A stretch of 64,000 nucleotides of DNA from Hydrotalea sp. (GTDB lineage: Bacteria > Bacteroidota > Bacteroidia > Chitinophagales > Chitinophagaceae), in contig DAHXOT010000017.1 of the NCBI GenBank assembly GCA_027364735.1, positions 62,001-126,000 on the forward strand. The letters run 5' to 3'. This document shows, piece after piece, positions 44,814 through 53,183 of this stretch. Below the pieces are notes generated by a model. The model was not told where the DNA came from and did not search any database. It saw nothing but the letters and a program-made list of their open reading frames with translations. The position numbers and the translations under genes were made by a program. Positions within the stretch are counted from its first letter, which is position 1, and every line of letters begins with the position of its first letter.

Positions 44814-45689
44814 ATGATAACAAACACCAAAGAAGCGGAAATACAAGAGCAGTGGACGGAAACCATTTCTCCGCAATCGAATTTGTTCGATTTAAAATTG
44901 CAGGAAGTATGGCGATACCGCGATTTGTTAGTGATGTTTGTAAGAAGAGATTTTGTGGCTACCTATAAACAAACCATATTAGGCCCTATTTGGCATTTAA
45001 TACAGCCCTTGCTAACAACAATTATGTTTTTAATTGTATTTGGGCGGATAGCCAATATACCTACAGATGGCATACAACCACTATTGTTTTATATGAGTAG
45101 CATTACTATTTGGAACTATTTTTCAGCATGCTTAACGGGTACATCAAACACCTTTGTTGCCAATGCAGGTATTTTTGGTAAAGTATATTTTCCTCGCTTA
45201 GTAATGCCTTTATCGGTAATACTATCCAATATGGTAAAATTTGCCATTCAATTTATATTACTCATGGCAATGATGCTTTATTATGCTATTACCGAGCATA
45301 ATATATATTTTAGTATTAATTGGTTATGGATACCCGTTTTGATAGTTATTATGGCAGGAATGGGTTTGGGATTGGGCATTATAATATCATCGGTTACTAC
45401 AAAGTATCGCGATTTTACGGTATTAATTGGTTTTGGTGTTCAATTATTTATGTATGCAACACCGGTAGCTTATCCCTTATCTTATGTAATGGCCCGAAGT
45501 AAACATGCATGGATTATTAAAGCCAATCCGCTTACTGCAATTGTAGAAGGCTTTCGCTATGCCTTATTTGGTACAGGTACTTTTAATTGGTCTTTAATGG
45601 GATATAGCATTGTTGCTATGGTTATATTTTTATTTTTTGGATTAATATTATTTAACAGAGTGGAAAAAAGTTTTATGGATACGGTGTAG
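44814..45689 (+). CDS. ABC-2 type polysaccharide export permease (Wzm-like)
   Basis: A 291-residue inner-membrane protein with about six helices. The N-terminal amphipathic part LQEVWRYRDLLVMFVRRDF is typical of Wzm/TagG/KpsM permeases and contacts the ATPase; GPIWHLIQPLLTTIMFLIVFG follows as the first helix. The C-terminal region (NPLTAIVEGFRYALFG) is also diagnostic. With the Wzt-like ATPase it exports a lipid-linked polysaccharide made in the cytoplasm. Its presence beside Wza/Wzc is notable, since those proteins are best known from Wzy-dependent capsule systems. The wzt-like gene follows after 114 bases. Confidence 0.9.
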   Translation: MITNTKEAEIQEQWTETISPQSNLFDLKLQEVWRYRDLLVMFVRRDFVATYKQTILGPIWHLIQPLLTTIMFLIVFGRIANIPTDGIQPLLFYMSSITIWNYFSACLTGTSNTFVANAGIFGKVYFPRLVMPLSVILSNMVKFAIQFILLMAMMLYYAITEHNIYFSINWLWIPVLIVIMAGMGLGLGIIISSVTTKYRDFTVLIGFGVQLFMYATPVAYPLSYVMARSKHAWIIKANPLTAIVEGFRYALFGTGTFNWSLMGYSIVAMVIFLFFGLILFNRVEKSFMDTV

Positions 45690-45803
45690 GAAAAGGAAAA
45701 TAAACAAAGAGATAGTGAGTATTGATGAGATATGATTGGTAAATGGATGATAATCGGTTAATTTTTTATTCTTGTAAACCCGAAAAACTCCGTGTAATTA
45801 AAA

Positions 45804-47087
45804 ATGAGTAATATAGTTATACAAGTGCAAAATCTTTCAAAGCAGTACCGTTTAGGCGAAATAGGAACGGGCTCGCTGGCACACGATGTAAACAGGTGGT
45901 GGTATCGTATTAGAGGAAAAGAAAATCCCTATTTAAAAATTGGAGAAGTAAATGATAGAACAGTACAATCTGATAATGACTATGTATGGGCTTTAAAAGA
46001 TATTAATTTTGAAGTAAAACAGGGAGAAGTGTTGGGTATTATTGGTCGTAATGGAGCAGGTAAGAGTACTCTATTAAAAATATTATCCAAAACCACGGCA
46101 CCCACCACGGGGCAAATTAAAATTAAGGGGCGTATTGCCAGTTTGTTGGAAGTAGGCACCGGTTTTCATCCGGAGTTAAGCGGAAGAGATAATATCTTTC
46201 TCAATGGTGCCATTTTGGGAATGACCAAAAAAGAGATACAAAAAAAGTTTGATGAAATAGTAGATTTTGCAGGAGTAGAGCGATATATAGATACACCCGT
46301 AAAACGTTACAGCAGCGGTATGTATGTGCGATTGGCATTTGCAGTAGCGGCACACTTAGAACCCGAAATACTGATTGTAGATGAAGTATTGGCGGTAGGC
46401 GATGCCGAGTTTCAGAAAAAATGTTTGGGCAAGATGAAAGATGTAAGTGTGAACGAAGGCAGAACGGTTTTGTTTGTGAGTCATAATATGACTGCGGTGA
46501 AATCTTTGTGTCAAGATATTATTTTTTTGAAAAATGGTTTTATAGAAGATATTGGAAAAGCAGAAAAAATTATAAACTCCTATATAATATCTGATGGGCA
46601 GGTTGTAACAAAAAGGGAATGGAGACAGGAAGATTATCCGGGGGATAATATTGCTAGGCTTATTAAGGCAGAAATTATCGATGAGAGTGGTATTAATCTA
46701 AAGGCAATAGATTTCAGTGATAATTTTTATATTGAAATTATATATGATGTCCTATTGAATGGATATGTAGTTGCTCCTAACATCCATTTGTTTGATAAAA
46801 GTGGCGAATATGTATTTGTAGCTATTGCTGAGCGTAGTTCTTCTTCAAGTGGAATAGGGCGTTATAAAACACGTGTAAAAATACCACGTAATTTTTTAAA
46901 TAATGGGAGATACTCGATTGGAATTGCATGTACAACATTACTGCCACATATTCTTCATTTTTATGAAAAAGACGCATTAGAGTTCGATATTGTTGAAGAT
47001 ATGGAAAACAGAAATAATTTTTACAGAGGGGACATTCCAGGTGTAATTAGACCTGAATTATTTTGGGAAACAATGAAAATAAAATAA
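45804..47087 (+). CDS. ABC transporter ATP-binding protein with carbohydrate-binding tail (Wzt-like)
   Basis: A 427-residue ATPase. The nucleotide-binding domain covers about 1-255, with Walker A GRNGAGKST (near 82-90), the signature YSSGMYVRLAF, Walker B ILIVDEVLAVGD and switch VSHNM. The tail from about 265 to 427 is an immunoglobulin-like sandwich (IEIIYDVLLNGYVVAPNIHL ... GRYSIGIA) as in Wzt proteins that read the chain-end cap of their O-polysaccharide. This tail is thus probably specific for the sugar made by this cluster. The DNA style seems to shift after the conserved domain, fitting a swapped tail. Start context and N-terminus (VIQVQNLSKQYRLGE) are typical. Confidence 0.93.
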   Translation: MSNIVIQVQNLSKQYRLGEIGTGSLAHDVNRWWYRIRGKENPYLKIGEVNDRTVQSDNDYVWALKDINFEVKQGEVLGIIGRNGAGKSTLLKILSKTTAPTTGQIKIKGRIASLLEVGTGFHPELSGRDNIFLNGAILGMTKKEIQKKFDEIVDFAGVERYIDTPVKRYSSGMYVRLAFAVAAHLEPEILIVDEVLAVGDAEFQKKCLGKMKDVSVNEGRTVLFVSHNMTAVKSLCQDIIFLKNGFIEDIGKAEKIINSYIISDGQVVTKREWRQEDYPGDNIARLIKAEIIDESGINLKAIDFSDNFYIEIIYDVLLNGYVVAPNIHLFDKSGEYVFVAIAERSSSSSGIGRYKTRVKIPRNFLNNGRYSIGIACTTLLPHILHFYEKDALEFDIVEDMENRNNFYRGDIPGVIRPELFWETMKIK

Positions 47088-47089
47088 TA

Positions 47090-47734
47090 ATGAAATTAAT
47101 AAAAGAGCATTCTATTAATTTTACAAGTAAAGTAAAATTTGATACAAAGACACTTGAAAAGGGACATCATAAAATCACTTATAAAGGTGTAAGAACCATA
47201 AAATGCCCTTTTGATTATGTAATTTATCAAATGTTGATTCTTGATTTAAAACCTGATTTAATCGTCGAAATAGGCGCTGGTATTGGAGGAGCATCATTAT
47301 ATATGGCTGATTTACTTGAAATTAATAGTAAAGGAATCATACATAGTATTGATATAGTTGACAGTAGGGATGAAATAGTAAAAAAAAATAAGAGAATTAA
47401 ATTTTTTCTAGGAGGATACCAAAATTATGACTTAAAGAATTTAGAAGGATTCAATAATATTTTGATTATCGAAGATGGATCACATACTTATGAAGATGTT
47501 AAAGCAGCACTTGATAAATTCCATAAATACGTTTCCAAAGATTCATATTTTATTGTTGAGGATGGGATATTGGATAAACTTGGTTGGAAAAAAAAATTTA
47601 ACGGAGGACCTAACAAAGCAATTAAAGAATTTTTAATTAAGAACGATGCGTACATTATTGATAGAAAGTTTTGTGATTTTTTTGGAATTAATGCCACCTT
47701 CAATACAAATGGATATTTAAAAAAAATTAAATAA
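47090..47734 (+). CDS. CmcI-like/class I methyltransferase
   Basis: A 214-residue enzyme from the ATG at 47090; a longer frame starting inside the wzt-like gene is less likely. The fold has the SAM loop LIVEIGAGIGGASLYMADL, IHSIDIVDSRD, and LIIEDGSHTYEDVKAALDKF, the pattern of CmcI/rhamnosyl O-methyltransferase relatives. These methylate sugar hydroxyls or hydroxylate beta-lactams. Here the polysaccharide context favours O-methylation of a sugar or chain end, which in Wzt-type systems can be the cap the exporter recognises. The gene is 2 bases after the wzt-like stop codon, which supports that idea without proving it. Confidence 0.75.
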   Translation: MKLIKEHSINFTSKVKFDTKTLEKGHHKITYKGVRTIKCPFDYVIYQMLILDLKPDLIVEIGAGIGGASLYMADLLEINSKGIIHSIDIVDSRDEIVKKNKRIKFFLGGYQNYDLKNLEGFNNILIIEDGSHTYEDVKAALDKFHKYVSKDSYFIVEDGILDKLGWKKKFNGGPNKAIKEFLIKNDAYIIDRKFCDFFGINATFNTNGYLKKIK

Positions 47735-47742
47735 ATAGTAAT

Positions 47743-48561
47743 ATGGGAAATTTAGAGGAAGATGTTTTTGCTCTTAAATTTGAATTAGAAACTCTTTCGA
47801 ACGTATTGTTGAGAAGTGAATCTGAACGTTGGATTCCTAATTTTCTTTACCCGCAAACTGAAAAATCACATATAGACCGTTATAACTTAGCTTGTAATTA
47901 TTCGTTTAATAAAAAAATTCTTGATGTTGCTTGTGGCTCAGGGAAAGGAAGTAATATCCTTGCAAATGAAGGAAGAGCTTTAAGTGTAAACGCATACGAT
48001 ATTGATGAAAGAGCTATTAGATATGCAAAACATAGATATAAATCGGAAAATATTCATTATAATATACTTAGTGCAGAAGATATAAATGAAGAGGGTTTTT
48101 ATGACTTGGTTGTTAGTTTTGAGACTATCGAGCATTTAAAAGATTATGACAGATTTTTGCATAATGTACGGAAAGCACTGAAAAATGGGGGAATGTTTTT
48201 AGTTTCAACACCTTTATCTACAGTTGATATCGATATTAATCCTGATAATCCTTACCACAAACAGGAATGGGGGTTTCAAGAGTTTCACCACGAAATAAAA
48301 AAATTTTTTTCTGTAGAGAAAATTTTTGTCCAGCTATATCCAATTGCTATTCAGAATTATCGTAATGCGAAAAAGCAGGTTGCAAAACCTCTATTATACA
48401 AATTGATTGAAAGGGTTAAGCGTAGACTGAATGCAAAGCCTTATTTTGAAAATTTTAATCATAGCAATTTTTCCGTAATAGAAGAATTCTGTAATCAATA
48501 TTCTATTGAGGAGTTATCAGTAAAAAACGTAGGATATCAAATTGTTTTAGCCAAAAAATGA
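47743..48561 (+). CDS. SAM-dependent methyltransferase
   Basis: A 272-residue class I methyltransferase. The SAM loop KILDVACGSGKGSNILANEG is followed by VNAYDIDERAIRYA (acidic ribose ligand), DLVVSFETIEHLKDY and ALKNGGMFLVSTPLS. A basic C-terminal part (about 205-240) is rich in Lys and Arg. Methyltransferases of this type in surface-sugar clusters methylate sugars or cap chains. The start codon follows the CmcI-like gene by 8 bases, and its end overlaps the next glycosyltransferase gene by 4 bases (ATGA), so all are in one transcript. The acceptor is unknown. Confidence 0.82.
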   Translation: MGNLEEDVFALKFELETLSNVLLRSESERWIPNFLYPQTEKSHIDRYNLACNYSFNKKILDVACGSGKGSNILANEGRALSVNAYDIDERAIRYAKHRYKSENIHYNILSAEDINEEGFYDLVVSFETIEHLKDYDRFLHNVRKALKNGGMFLVSTPLSTVDIDINPDNPYHKQEWGFQEFHHEIKKFFSVEKIFVQLYPIAIQNYRNAKKQVAKPLLYKLIERVKRRLNAKPYFENFNHSNFSVIEEFCNQYSIEELSVKNVGYQIVLAKK

Positions 48562-49481
48562 AGCCGTTAGCCATAATAATACCAGCTTACAAGTCAAAAT
48601 TTTTAGTTAAAACACTTAATAGTTTCGTTCAACAAAAAAACAAAAATTTTAAAATTTATGTCGGTGATGATTGTAGCCCCGAAGACATAGAAAATATTGT
48701 TAGGGATTTTCAAGATAAATTAGATGTTAAATACTATAGATACGATAATAATATCGGGGCAAAAGACTTGGTCAAGCATTGGAATAGATGTTTGAAACTT
48801 ATTGGTGATGAAGAATGGGTATGGATATTTTCTGATGATGATATTGTTGATAGAAACTGTGTTGAAATATTTTACAAGACCATCGAAGAGGATAATAATC
48901 AATTTAATGTTTATAGGTTTAATACTCGAGTAATAAATGATAAGGATGAAATAATTTCGGAATCAATTGAAAGTCCATATATAGATTCTTCAGAAAACAT
49001 GGCTATAGACATTTTATTGGGCAATCGCGGAAACTCTATGCCAGATCACATTTTTCGTGTAGAAACAGTAAAAAAAAATGGTGGGTTTATTTATACTGAA
49101 TATGCTCAAGCGGCTGATTGGGCGTCTTCTATTTTTTATTCTTTTGATAGAGGCATAAAAACGATGCAAGGCGCAAAAGTTAATTGGCGATTAGGTAACT
49201 ACAATATTTCAGGTAATGCTAATAAAAATAAATATAGTATGCTGAATGGGCACCTTCGTTTTCTTAGCTGGGTTTATGTATTTTTTTTACAAAAAAAGGA
49301 TTTTGATAGAGAAAGAGAACTCAAAGACGCAATAATATACAATTTGGAATGGGTTATAAAATATCATTATAAAGGAATAGATATAAGGAGTTTCCCCAAG
49401 CTTCTATTTTTTTATAGAAGTTTTGACTTGACTTTATTAACAGCTTTTAAAAAGTTAATTTATCTATATAAATATTCTTGA
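48558..49481 (+). CDS. Family 2-like glycosyltransferase
   Basis: A 307-residue GT-A fold enzyme. The N-terminus AIIIPAYKSKFLVKTLNSFV and KIYVGDDCSPEDI show the nucleotide-binding strand and loop, and FSDDDIVD supplies the DxD-type metal site. The helix MPDHIFRVETVK and the AQAADWASSIFY region fit the acceptor part. It adds one sugar to the growing cytoplasmic chain; donor and linkage cannot be predicted. It overlaps the previous gene by ATGA and the next by TTGA, which points to translational coupling. The DNA is more AT-rich than the flanking export genes. Confidence 0.8.
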   Translation: MKPLAIIIPAYKSKFLVKTLNSFVQQKNKNFKIYVGDDCSPEDIENIVRDFQDKLDVKYYRYDNNIGAKDLVKHWNRCLKLIGDEEWVWIFSDDDIVDRNCVEIFYKTIEEDNNQFNVYRFNTRVINDKDEIISESIESPYIDSSENMAIDILLGNRGNSMPDHIFRVETVKKNGGFIYTEYAQAADWASSIFYSFDRGIKTMQGAKVNWRLGNYNISGNANKNKYSMLNGHLRFLSWVYVFFLQKKDFDRERELKDAIIYNLEWVIKYHYKGIDIRSFPKLLFFYRSFDLTLLTAFKKLIYLYKYS

Positions 49482-50266
49482 ACATTTTCTCAATCATAAT
49501 ACCAACATATAATTCAGCTGTTACCGTTAAGGCTGCTATTAATAGTATTCTTCAGCAATCCTACGCTGGTTTTGAAATACTTGTAATCGATGCTTTGTCA
49601 AATGATAATACAATTGAACTTGCAAAATCATTTGGTGACGAAAGAATAAAAATCGTAGTTGAAAAGGATGAGGGTATTTATGATGCTATGAATAAAGGAA
49701 TAAAACTTGCTACTGGAAGCTGGCTGTTTTTTCTTGGCAGTGACGATCGTTTATATAGCAATAAAGTATTAGAAATTATAGCAGAGTACATTGCCGATAA
49801 CTCTAGAGCGGAAATAATTTATGGGAATGTTTATAGCACCCGGTTAGATGGCATTTATGATGGTGAATTTGATAAATATAAAATACTTCAAAAAAATTTA
49901 TGCCATCAATCAATCTTTTTTAAGAGAGAAGTTTTTGAGGAGATAGGGCAATTTAATATTGCATATAAAGCTCATGCAGATTGGGATCATAACATAAGAT
50001 GGATGTTAAACCCGGTTATAACAAATAAGTATGTTAACCTTGTCGTTGCGGAATATGCAGATGGCGGATTTAGTTCTAAAAATTGGGATGCTAAATTTAA
50101 CGATGAGAAAATATATAAGTATCTGATTTATGGTCGTAGGCTATTGCCATTCAAAACGAGAATTCAATTGTTGCATAGAGAGTTAAAACGAAGTTTTAGA
50201 GAAAGAAATAAAGCACTTTTTCTTGGATTTGTAAAGAATTACGGTAAAATTTTCTTAGGTGTCTAA
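49478..50266 (+). CDS. Family 2 glycosyltransferase, TTG start
   Basis: A 262-residue GT-A glycosyltransferase. The N-terminus is typical (IFSIIIPTYNSAVTVKAAIN), with EILVIDALSNDNT, EGIYDAMNKGIKLATG and the metal site FLGSDDRLY. This resembles WcaA/WbbD-like transferases of surface polysaccharides. The best start is TTG at 49478, overlapping the previous stop codon as TTGA; there is no ATG at a suitable position before the conserved strand. The C-terminal basic helix (LHRELKRSFRERNKALF) may touch the membrane. Sugar donor unknown. Confidence 0.82.
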   Translation: MNIFSIIIPTYNSAVTVKAAINSILQQSYAGFEILVIDALSNDNTIELAKSFGDERIKIVVEKDEGIYDAMNKGIKLATGSWLFFLGSDDRLYSNKVLEIIAEYIADNSRAEIIYGNVYSTRLDGIYDGEFDKYKILQKNLCHQSIFFKREVFEEIGQFNIAYKAHADWDHNIRWMLNPVITNKYVNLVVAEYADGGFSSKNWDAKFNDEKIYKYLIYGRRLLPFKTRIQLLHRELKRSFRERNKALFLGFVKNYGKIFLGV

Positions 50267-51212
50267 AGTCTCCGTCATTATCCCTAACTACAATCATGCG
50301 GCTTTTTTGCAACAGCGGCTCGACTCTGTTTTGCAGCAAAGCTTCCAGGATTTTGAATTGATCATCCTCGATGATTGTTCCCATGATGATAGTAAAAATA
50401 TTATAGAGGGTTATAAGCTTCACGAAAAAGTTTCTACTATCCTATATAATGAAGTTAACAGTGGTAATACGTTTGCTCAATGGAATAAGGGTATTCAATA
50501 TGCTAAAGGTTCCTTTATTTGGATAGCTGAAAGTGATGATTTTGCAGATTCCTCGTTTCTTGAGAGGACAGTAGCTCTTCTTGACGAGAATAGTAATATC
50601 GGCCTTGTTTATTGCCAGTCGTTCAGAGTCAATACAGTCGGAGTTGTTGAGGGTGACTGGAAAAACTGGACGGATGATTTGAACCCCGAACTTTTTTCTG
50701 CTGATTTTATTTACCCCGGTAAGGATTTTATCAATCAATACCTGTTGTATAAGAATATTATTCCCAATGCAAGTGCTGTTTTGTTCAGGAAAAAAATATT
50801 CGAAGCAATGAATGGCGCTGAGCTTTCGATTAGGTATTGTGCTGACTGGAATTTATGGCTTAAAATATTATCGGTATCCGATGTAGGATTTATAAGTACA
50901 CCACTAAATTATTTTCGCTATCATTCTCAAAGTGTGATAGCAAGTGTAAAAGAGCCATATTTTAAGTTTGATGTAGCAATGCGTAAAAACTGGCGTGCTT
51001 ATGTTAAAAGCTATAAGATAAAATCGCTTGCAAAAACAGCTGACCTGTTTTTAGCCAGGGAATATTTAAACTGGGGCGTGTTTTGTTTCAATAATAACCA
51101 GAAAGTAAAAGGGTTTTATTACGTGCTGCTATCCTCTCTCTATCCTGTATTAAGGCCCATAGTTTTTATCAGAAGTTTGAAATATTCTCTTGCTAAGATG
51201 ATTGAAGCATGA
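50259..51212 (+). CDS. Family 2 glycosyltransferase, GTG start
   Basis: A 317-residue GT-A enzyme with VSVIIPNYNHAAFLQQRLDS, ELIILDDCSHDDS and WIAESDDFAD as the nucleotide and metal-binding elements, and ISTPLNYFRYHSQSV further on. The start is GTG at 50259, overlapping the previous gene by 8 bases. Composition changes here: this gene and the two that follow look richer in G and C than the genes before, which suggests a different origin for this block. It should add a sugar in the cytoplasm; the acceptor is unknown. Confidence 0.82.
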   Translation: MSKVSVIIPNYNHAAFLQQRLDSVLQQSFQDFELIILDDCSHDDSKNIIEGYKLHEKVSTILYNEVNSGNTFAQWNKGIQYAKGSFIWIAESDDFADSSFLERTVALLDENSNIGLVYCQSFRVNTVGVVEGDWKNWTDDLNPELFSADFIYPGKDFINQYLLYKNIIPNASAVLFRKKIFEAMNGAELSIRYCADWNLWLKILSVSDVGFISTPLNYFRYHSQSVIASVKEPYFKFDVAMRKNWRAYVKSYKIKSLAKTADLFLAREYLNWGVFCFNNNQKVKGFYYVLLSSLYPVLRPIVFIRSLKYSLAKMIEA

Positions 51213-52084
51213 TCTCGGTTATTTGTTGCTCCCGATACCAAGAATTACCTGCAAGCTTCAGGCAAAATCTTGAAGATACGATTGGAGAGGCTTTCGAATG
51301 GATTAGTATTGCAAATGATGAAGCCATTTACAGTATTGCAGAGGCATATAATAAAGCTGCAGCAAGGGCCCGGTTTCCTTATCTATGCTTTGTACATGAA
51401 GATGTACTTTTTAAAACAAAGGGTTGGGGAAGGGTAATCACTAATTTACTAAGCACAGAAACTACGGGGGTAATTGGGGTGGCGGGAGGTGTATATAAAT
51501 CGAAAGTATTTAGCCCGGCATGGTTTAATTTTTTAGAGCAAGGCAACAGAGTAAATATTGTTCAACATTCAACAGCCAATGAACCGGAACATATTATAGC
51601 AAACCCCCTGAATGAAGCCATCAGCAGGGTAGTAACGCTGGATGGGGTTTTTATGTGTTGCCGTAAAAATGTATGGCAGCAAAGGCCATTTGATGAGAAA
51701 TATATAAAAGGGTTTCATTTTTATGATATGGATTTTACCTTAGGTATTCACCTGTTGGGGTACAAAAATTATGTGGTGTACAATATTTTATTGGAACATT
51801 TCTCTACAGGTAGAAATGATATAGAATGGTATAAACAGGGAATGCTGCTACACCGTAAATGGAAACCTTATTTGCCTTTAACCATTGAGTATCTTACTAG
51901 TGAGCGTATAGCTGATACCGAATACAAAACCCTTGAATACACGTACAGGCTGCAACTGAATTTAAGAAAGAGGGCAGATGCTTTTATTTCATTATGCAGT
52001 TTATTGGTTAGAAAACCTTTTAAAAAACAGAATTGGTTAACCATTAAACACTGGATATACACAACAAATAACAACAATGCCTAA
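51209..52084 (+). CDS. Glycosyltransferase-like protein (Glyco_tranf_2_5 type)
   Basis: A 291-residue protein beginning MISVICCSRYQELPASFRQN. The conserved block AYNKAAARARFPYLCFVHEDV, with its HED in place of DxD, and VVTLDGVFMCCRKNVW followed by HFYDMDFTL match the family of short GT-A proteins with a VICS-type start. It overlaps the previous gene by ATGA and the next gene by 8 bases, so it is tightly coupled. The C-terminal part is Lys/Arg-rich. By context it is a transferase of the same polysaccharide, though the substrate is not evident. Confidence 0.75.
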   Translation: MISVICCSRYQELPASFRQNLEDTIGEAFEWISIANDEAIYSIAEAYNKAAARARFPYLCFVHEDVLFKTKGWGRVITNLLSTETTGVIGVAGGVYKSKVFSPAWFNFLEQGNRVNIVQHSTANEPEHIIANPLNEAISRVVTLDGVFMCCRKNVWQQRPFDEKYIKGFHFYDMDFTLGIHLLGYKNYVVYNILLEHFSTGRNDIEWYKQGMLLHRKWKPYLPLTIEYLTSERIADTEYKTLEYTYRLQLNLRKRADAFISLCSLLVRKPFKKQNWLTIKHWIYTTNNNNA

Positions 52085-53162
52085 AGCTCGTTTTATTGCC
52101 TATTATCTCCCACAGTTTTATCCTATCCCTGAAAATGATGAGGCTTGGGGTAAAGGATTTACAGAATGGACCAACGTTCGTAAGGCTAAGCCTTTATTCA
52201 AAAAACATTATCAGCCATTTGTACCAACAGAATTAGGCTATTATGATTTACGTAATCCTGAGGTAAGGGAGGCACAGGCAAAATTGGCCAAGGAACATGG
52301 CATTGAGGGTTTTTGTTATTGGCATTATTGGATGGGTAATGGAAAACGTTTATTAGAACTCCCCTTTACTGAAGTAGTAGCAAGTGGCCAACCCGATTTC
52401 CCTTTTTGCTTATGCTGGGCCAACCATACATGGTCTAAACGATGGACAGGCAATGAGCGAAAGATAATAGTGGAGCAAACCTACCCTGGTGTGGAAGATT
52501 ATACCGCACATTTTTATGCATTATTGCCGGCATTTAGAGATAAAAGATATATTACTGTAAATGGCAGGCTCTTATTTGCTTTGTTCGCCGCTTGCGATAT
52601 TCCCGATTGTGATGTGTTTATACATACATGGCAACAATTAGCTGAGAAGGAAGGGTTAGCAGGTTTCCATTTTGTTGGGTTAAGTGCAACCAAAGAGGAA
52701 ATAGGTAAGTATGGTTTGGCCGCTTCAACACCACACCCACCACATTTTTTTCTATCTCAAATTCCTTCCGGCTGGGTAGATAAGATTACCTATCGTCTCT
52801 TTGGAAAGAGCTGGAATGAGCTAAAAGCAAAATGGTTCTCGCTTCCTAAGATAATTCAATATGATGCTTATGTAGAAGCAAATATGAAGAAGCGATATAA
52901 AGAATATGAATATCCTGGAATATTACCTAACTGGGATCATTCTACCAGGAGTGGTAAAAATGCTTTTATTTTAATAGACGCGACTCCTGAAAAGTTTGGA
53001 AGAATTGTAGAACATGCTGTTAAAGCAGTTTCTGAAAAGCCCTTCGAAGAAAGAATTGTATTTATAAAAGCATGGAATGAGTGGGCCGAAGGTAATTTTT
53101 TAGAGCCTGAAAAAAAATTTGGCAGAGGCTACCTTGAAATAATTAAAAAAAACAATTCATAA
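52077..53162 (+). CDS. WbsX-like GH99-type protein
   Basis: A 361-residue protein of the WbsX family (glycoside hydrolase family 99-like fold). Clear marks are RFIAYYLPQFYPIPENDEAW near the start, GFTEWTNVRKAKP, GFCYWHYW, FCLCWANHTW and the C-terminal VFIKAWNEWAEGNFLEP. GH99 enzymes are endo-alpha-mannosidases/mannanases. WbsX proteins sit in O-antigen and rhamnose-rich capsule clusters, where some act with glycosyltransferases. There is no signal peptide, so it works in the cytoplasm, which suggests a role in building or trimming the chain, not degrading it outside. It overlaps the previous gene by 8 bases. Confidence 0.88.
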   Translation: MPKARFIAYYLPQFYPIPENDEAWGKGFTEWTNVRKAKPLFKKHYQPFVPTELGYYDLRNPEVREAQAKLAKEHGIEGFCYWHYWMGNGKRLLELPFTEVVASGQPDFPFCLCWANHTWSKRWTGNERKIIVEQTYPGVEDYTAHFYALLPAFRDKRYITVNGRLLFALFAACDIPDCDVFIHTWQQLAEKEGLAGFHFVGLSATKEEIGKYGLAASTPHPPHFFLSQIPSGWVDKITYRLFGKSWNELKAKWFSLPKIIQYDAYVEANMKKRYKEYEYPGILPNWDHSTRSGKNAFILIDATPEKFGRIVEHAVKAVSEKPFEERIVFIKAWNEWAEGNFLEPEKKFGRGYLEIIKKNNS

Positions 53163-53183
53163 AATAAATTGCTTTTTCAAAAG

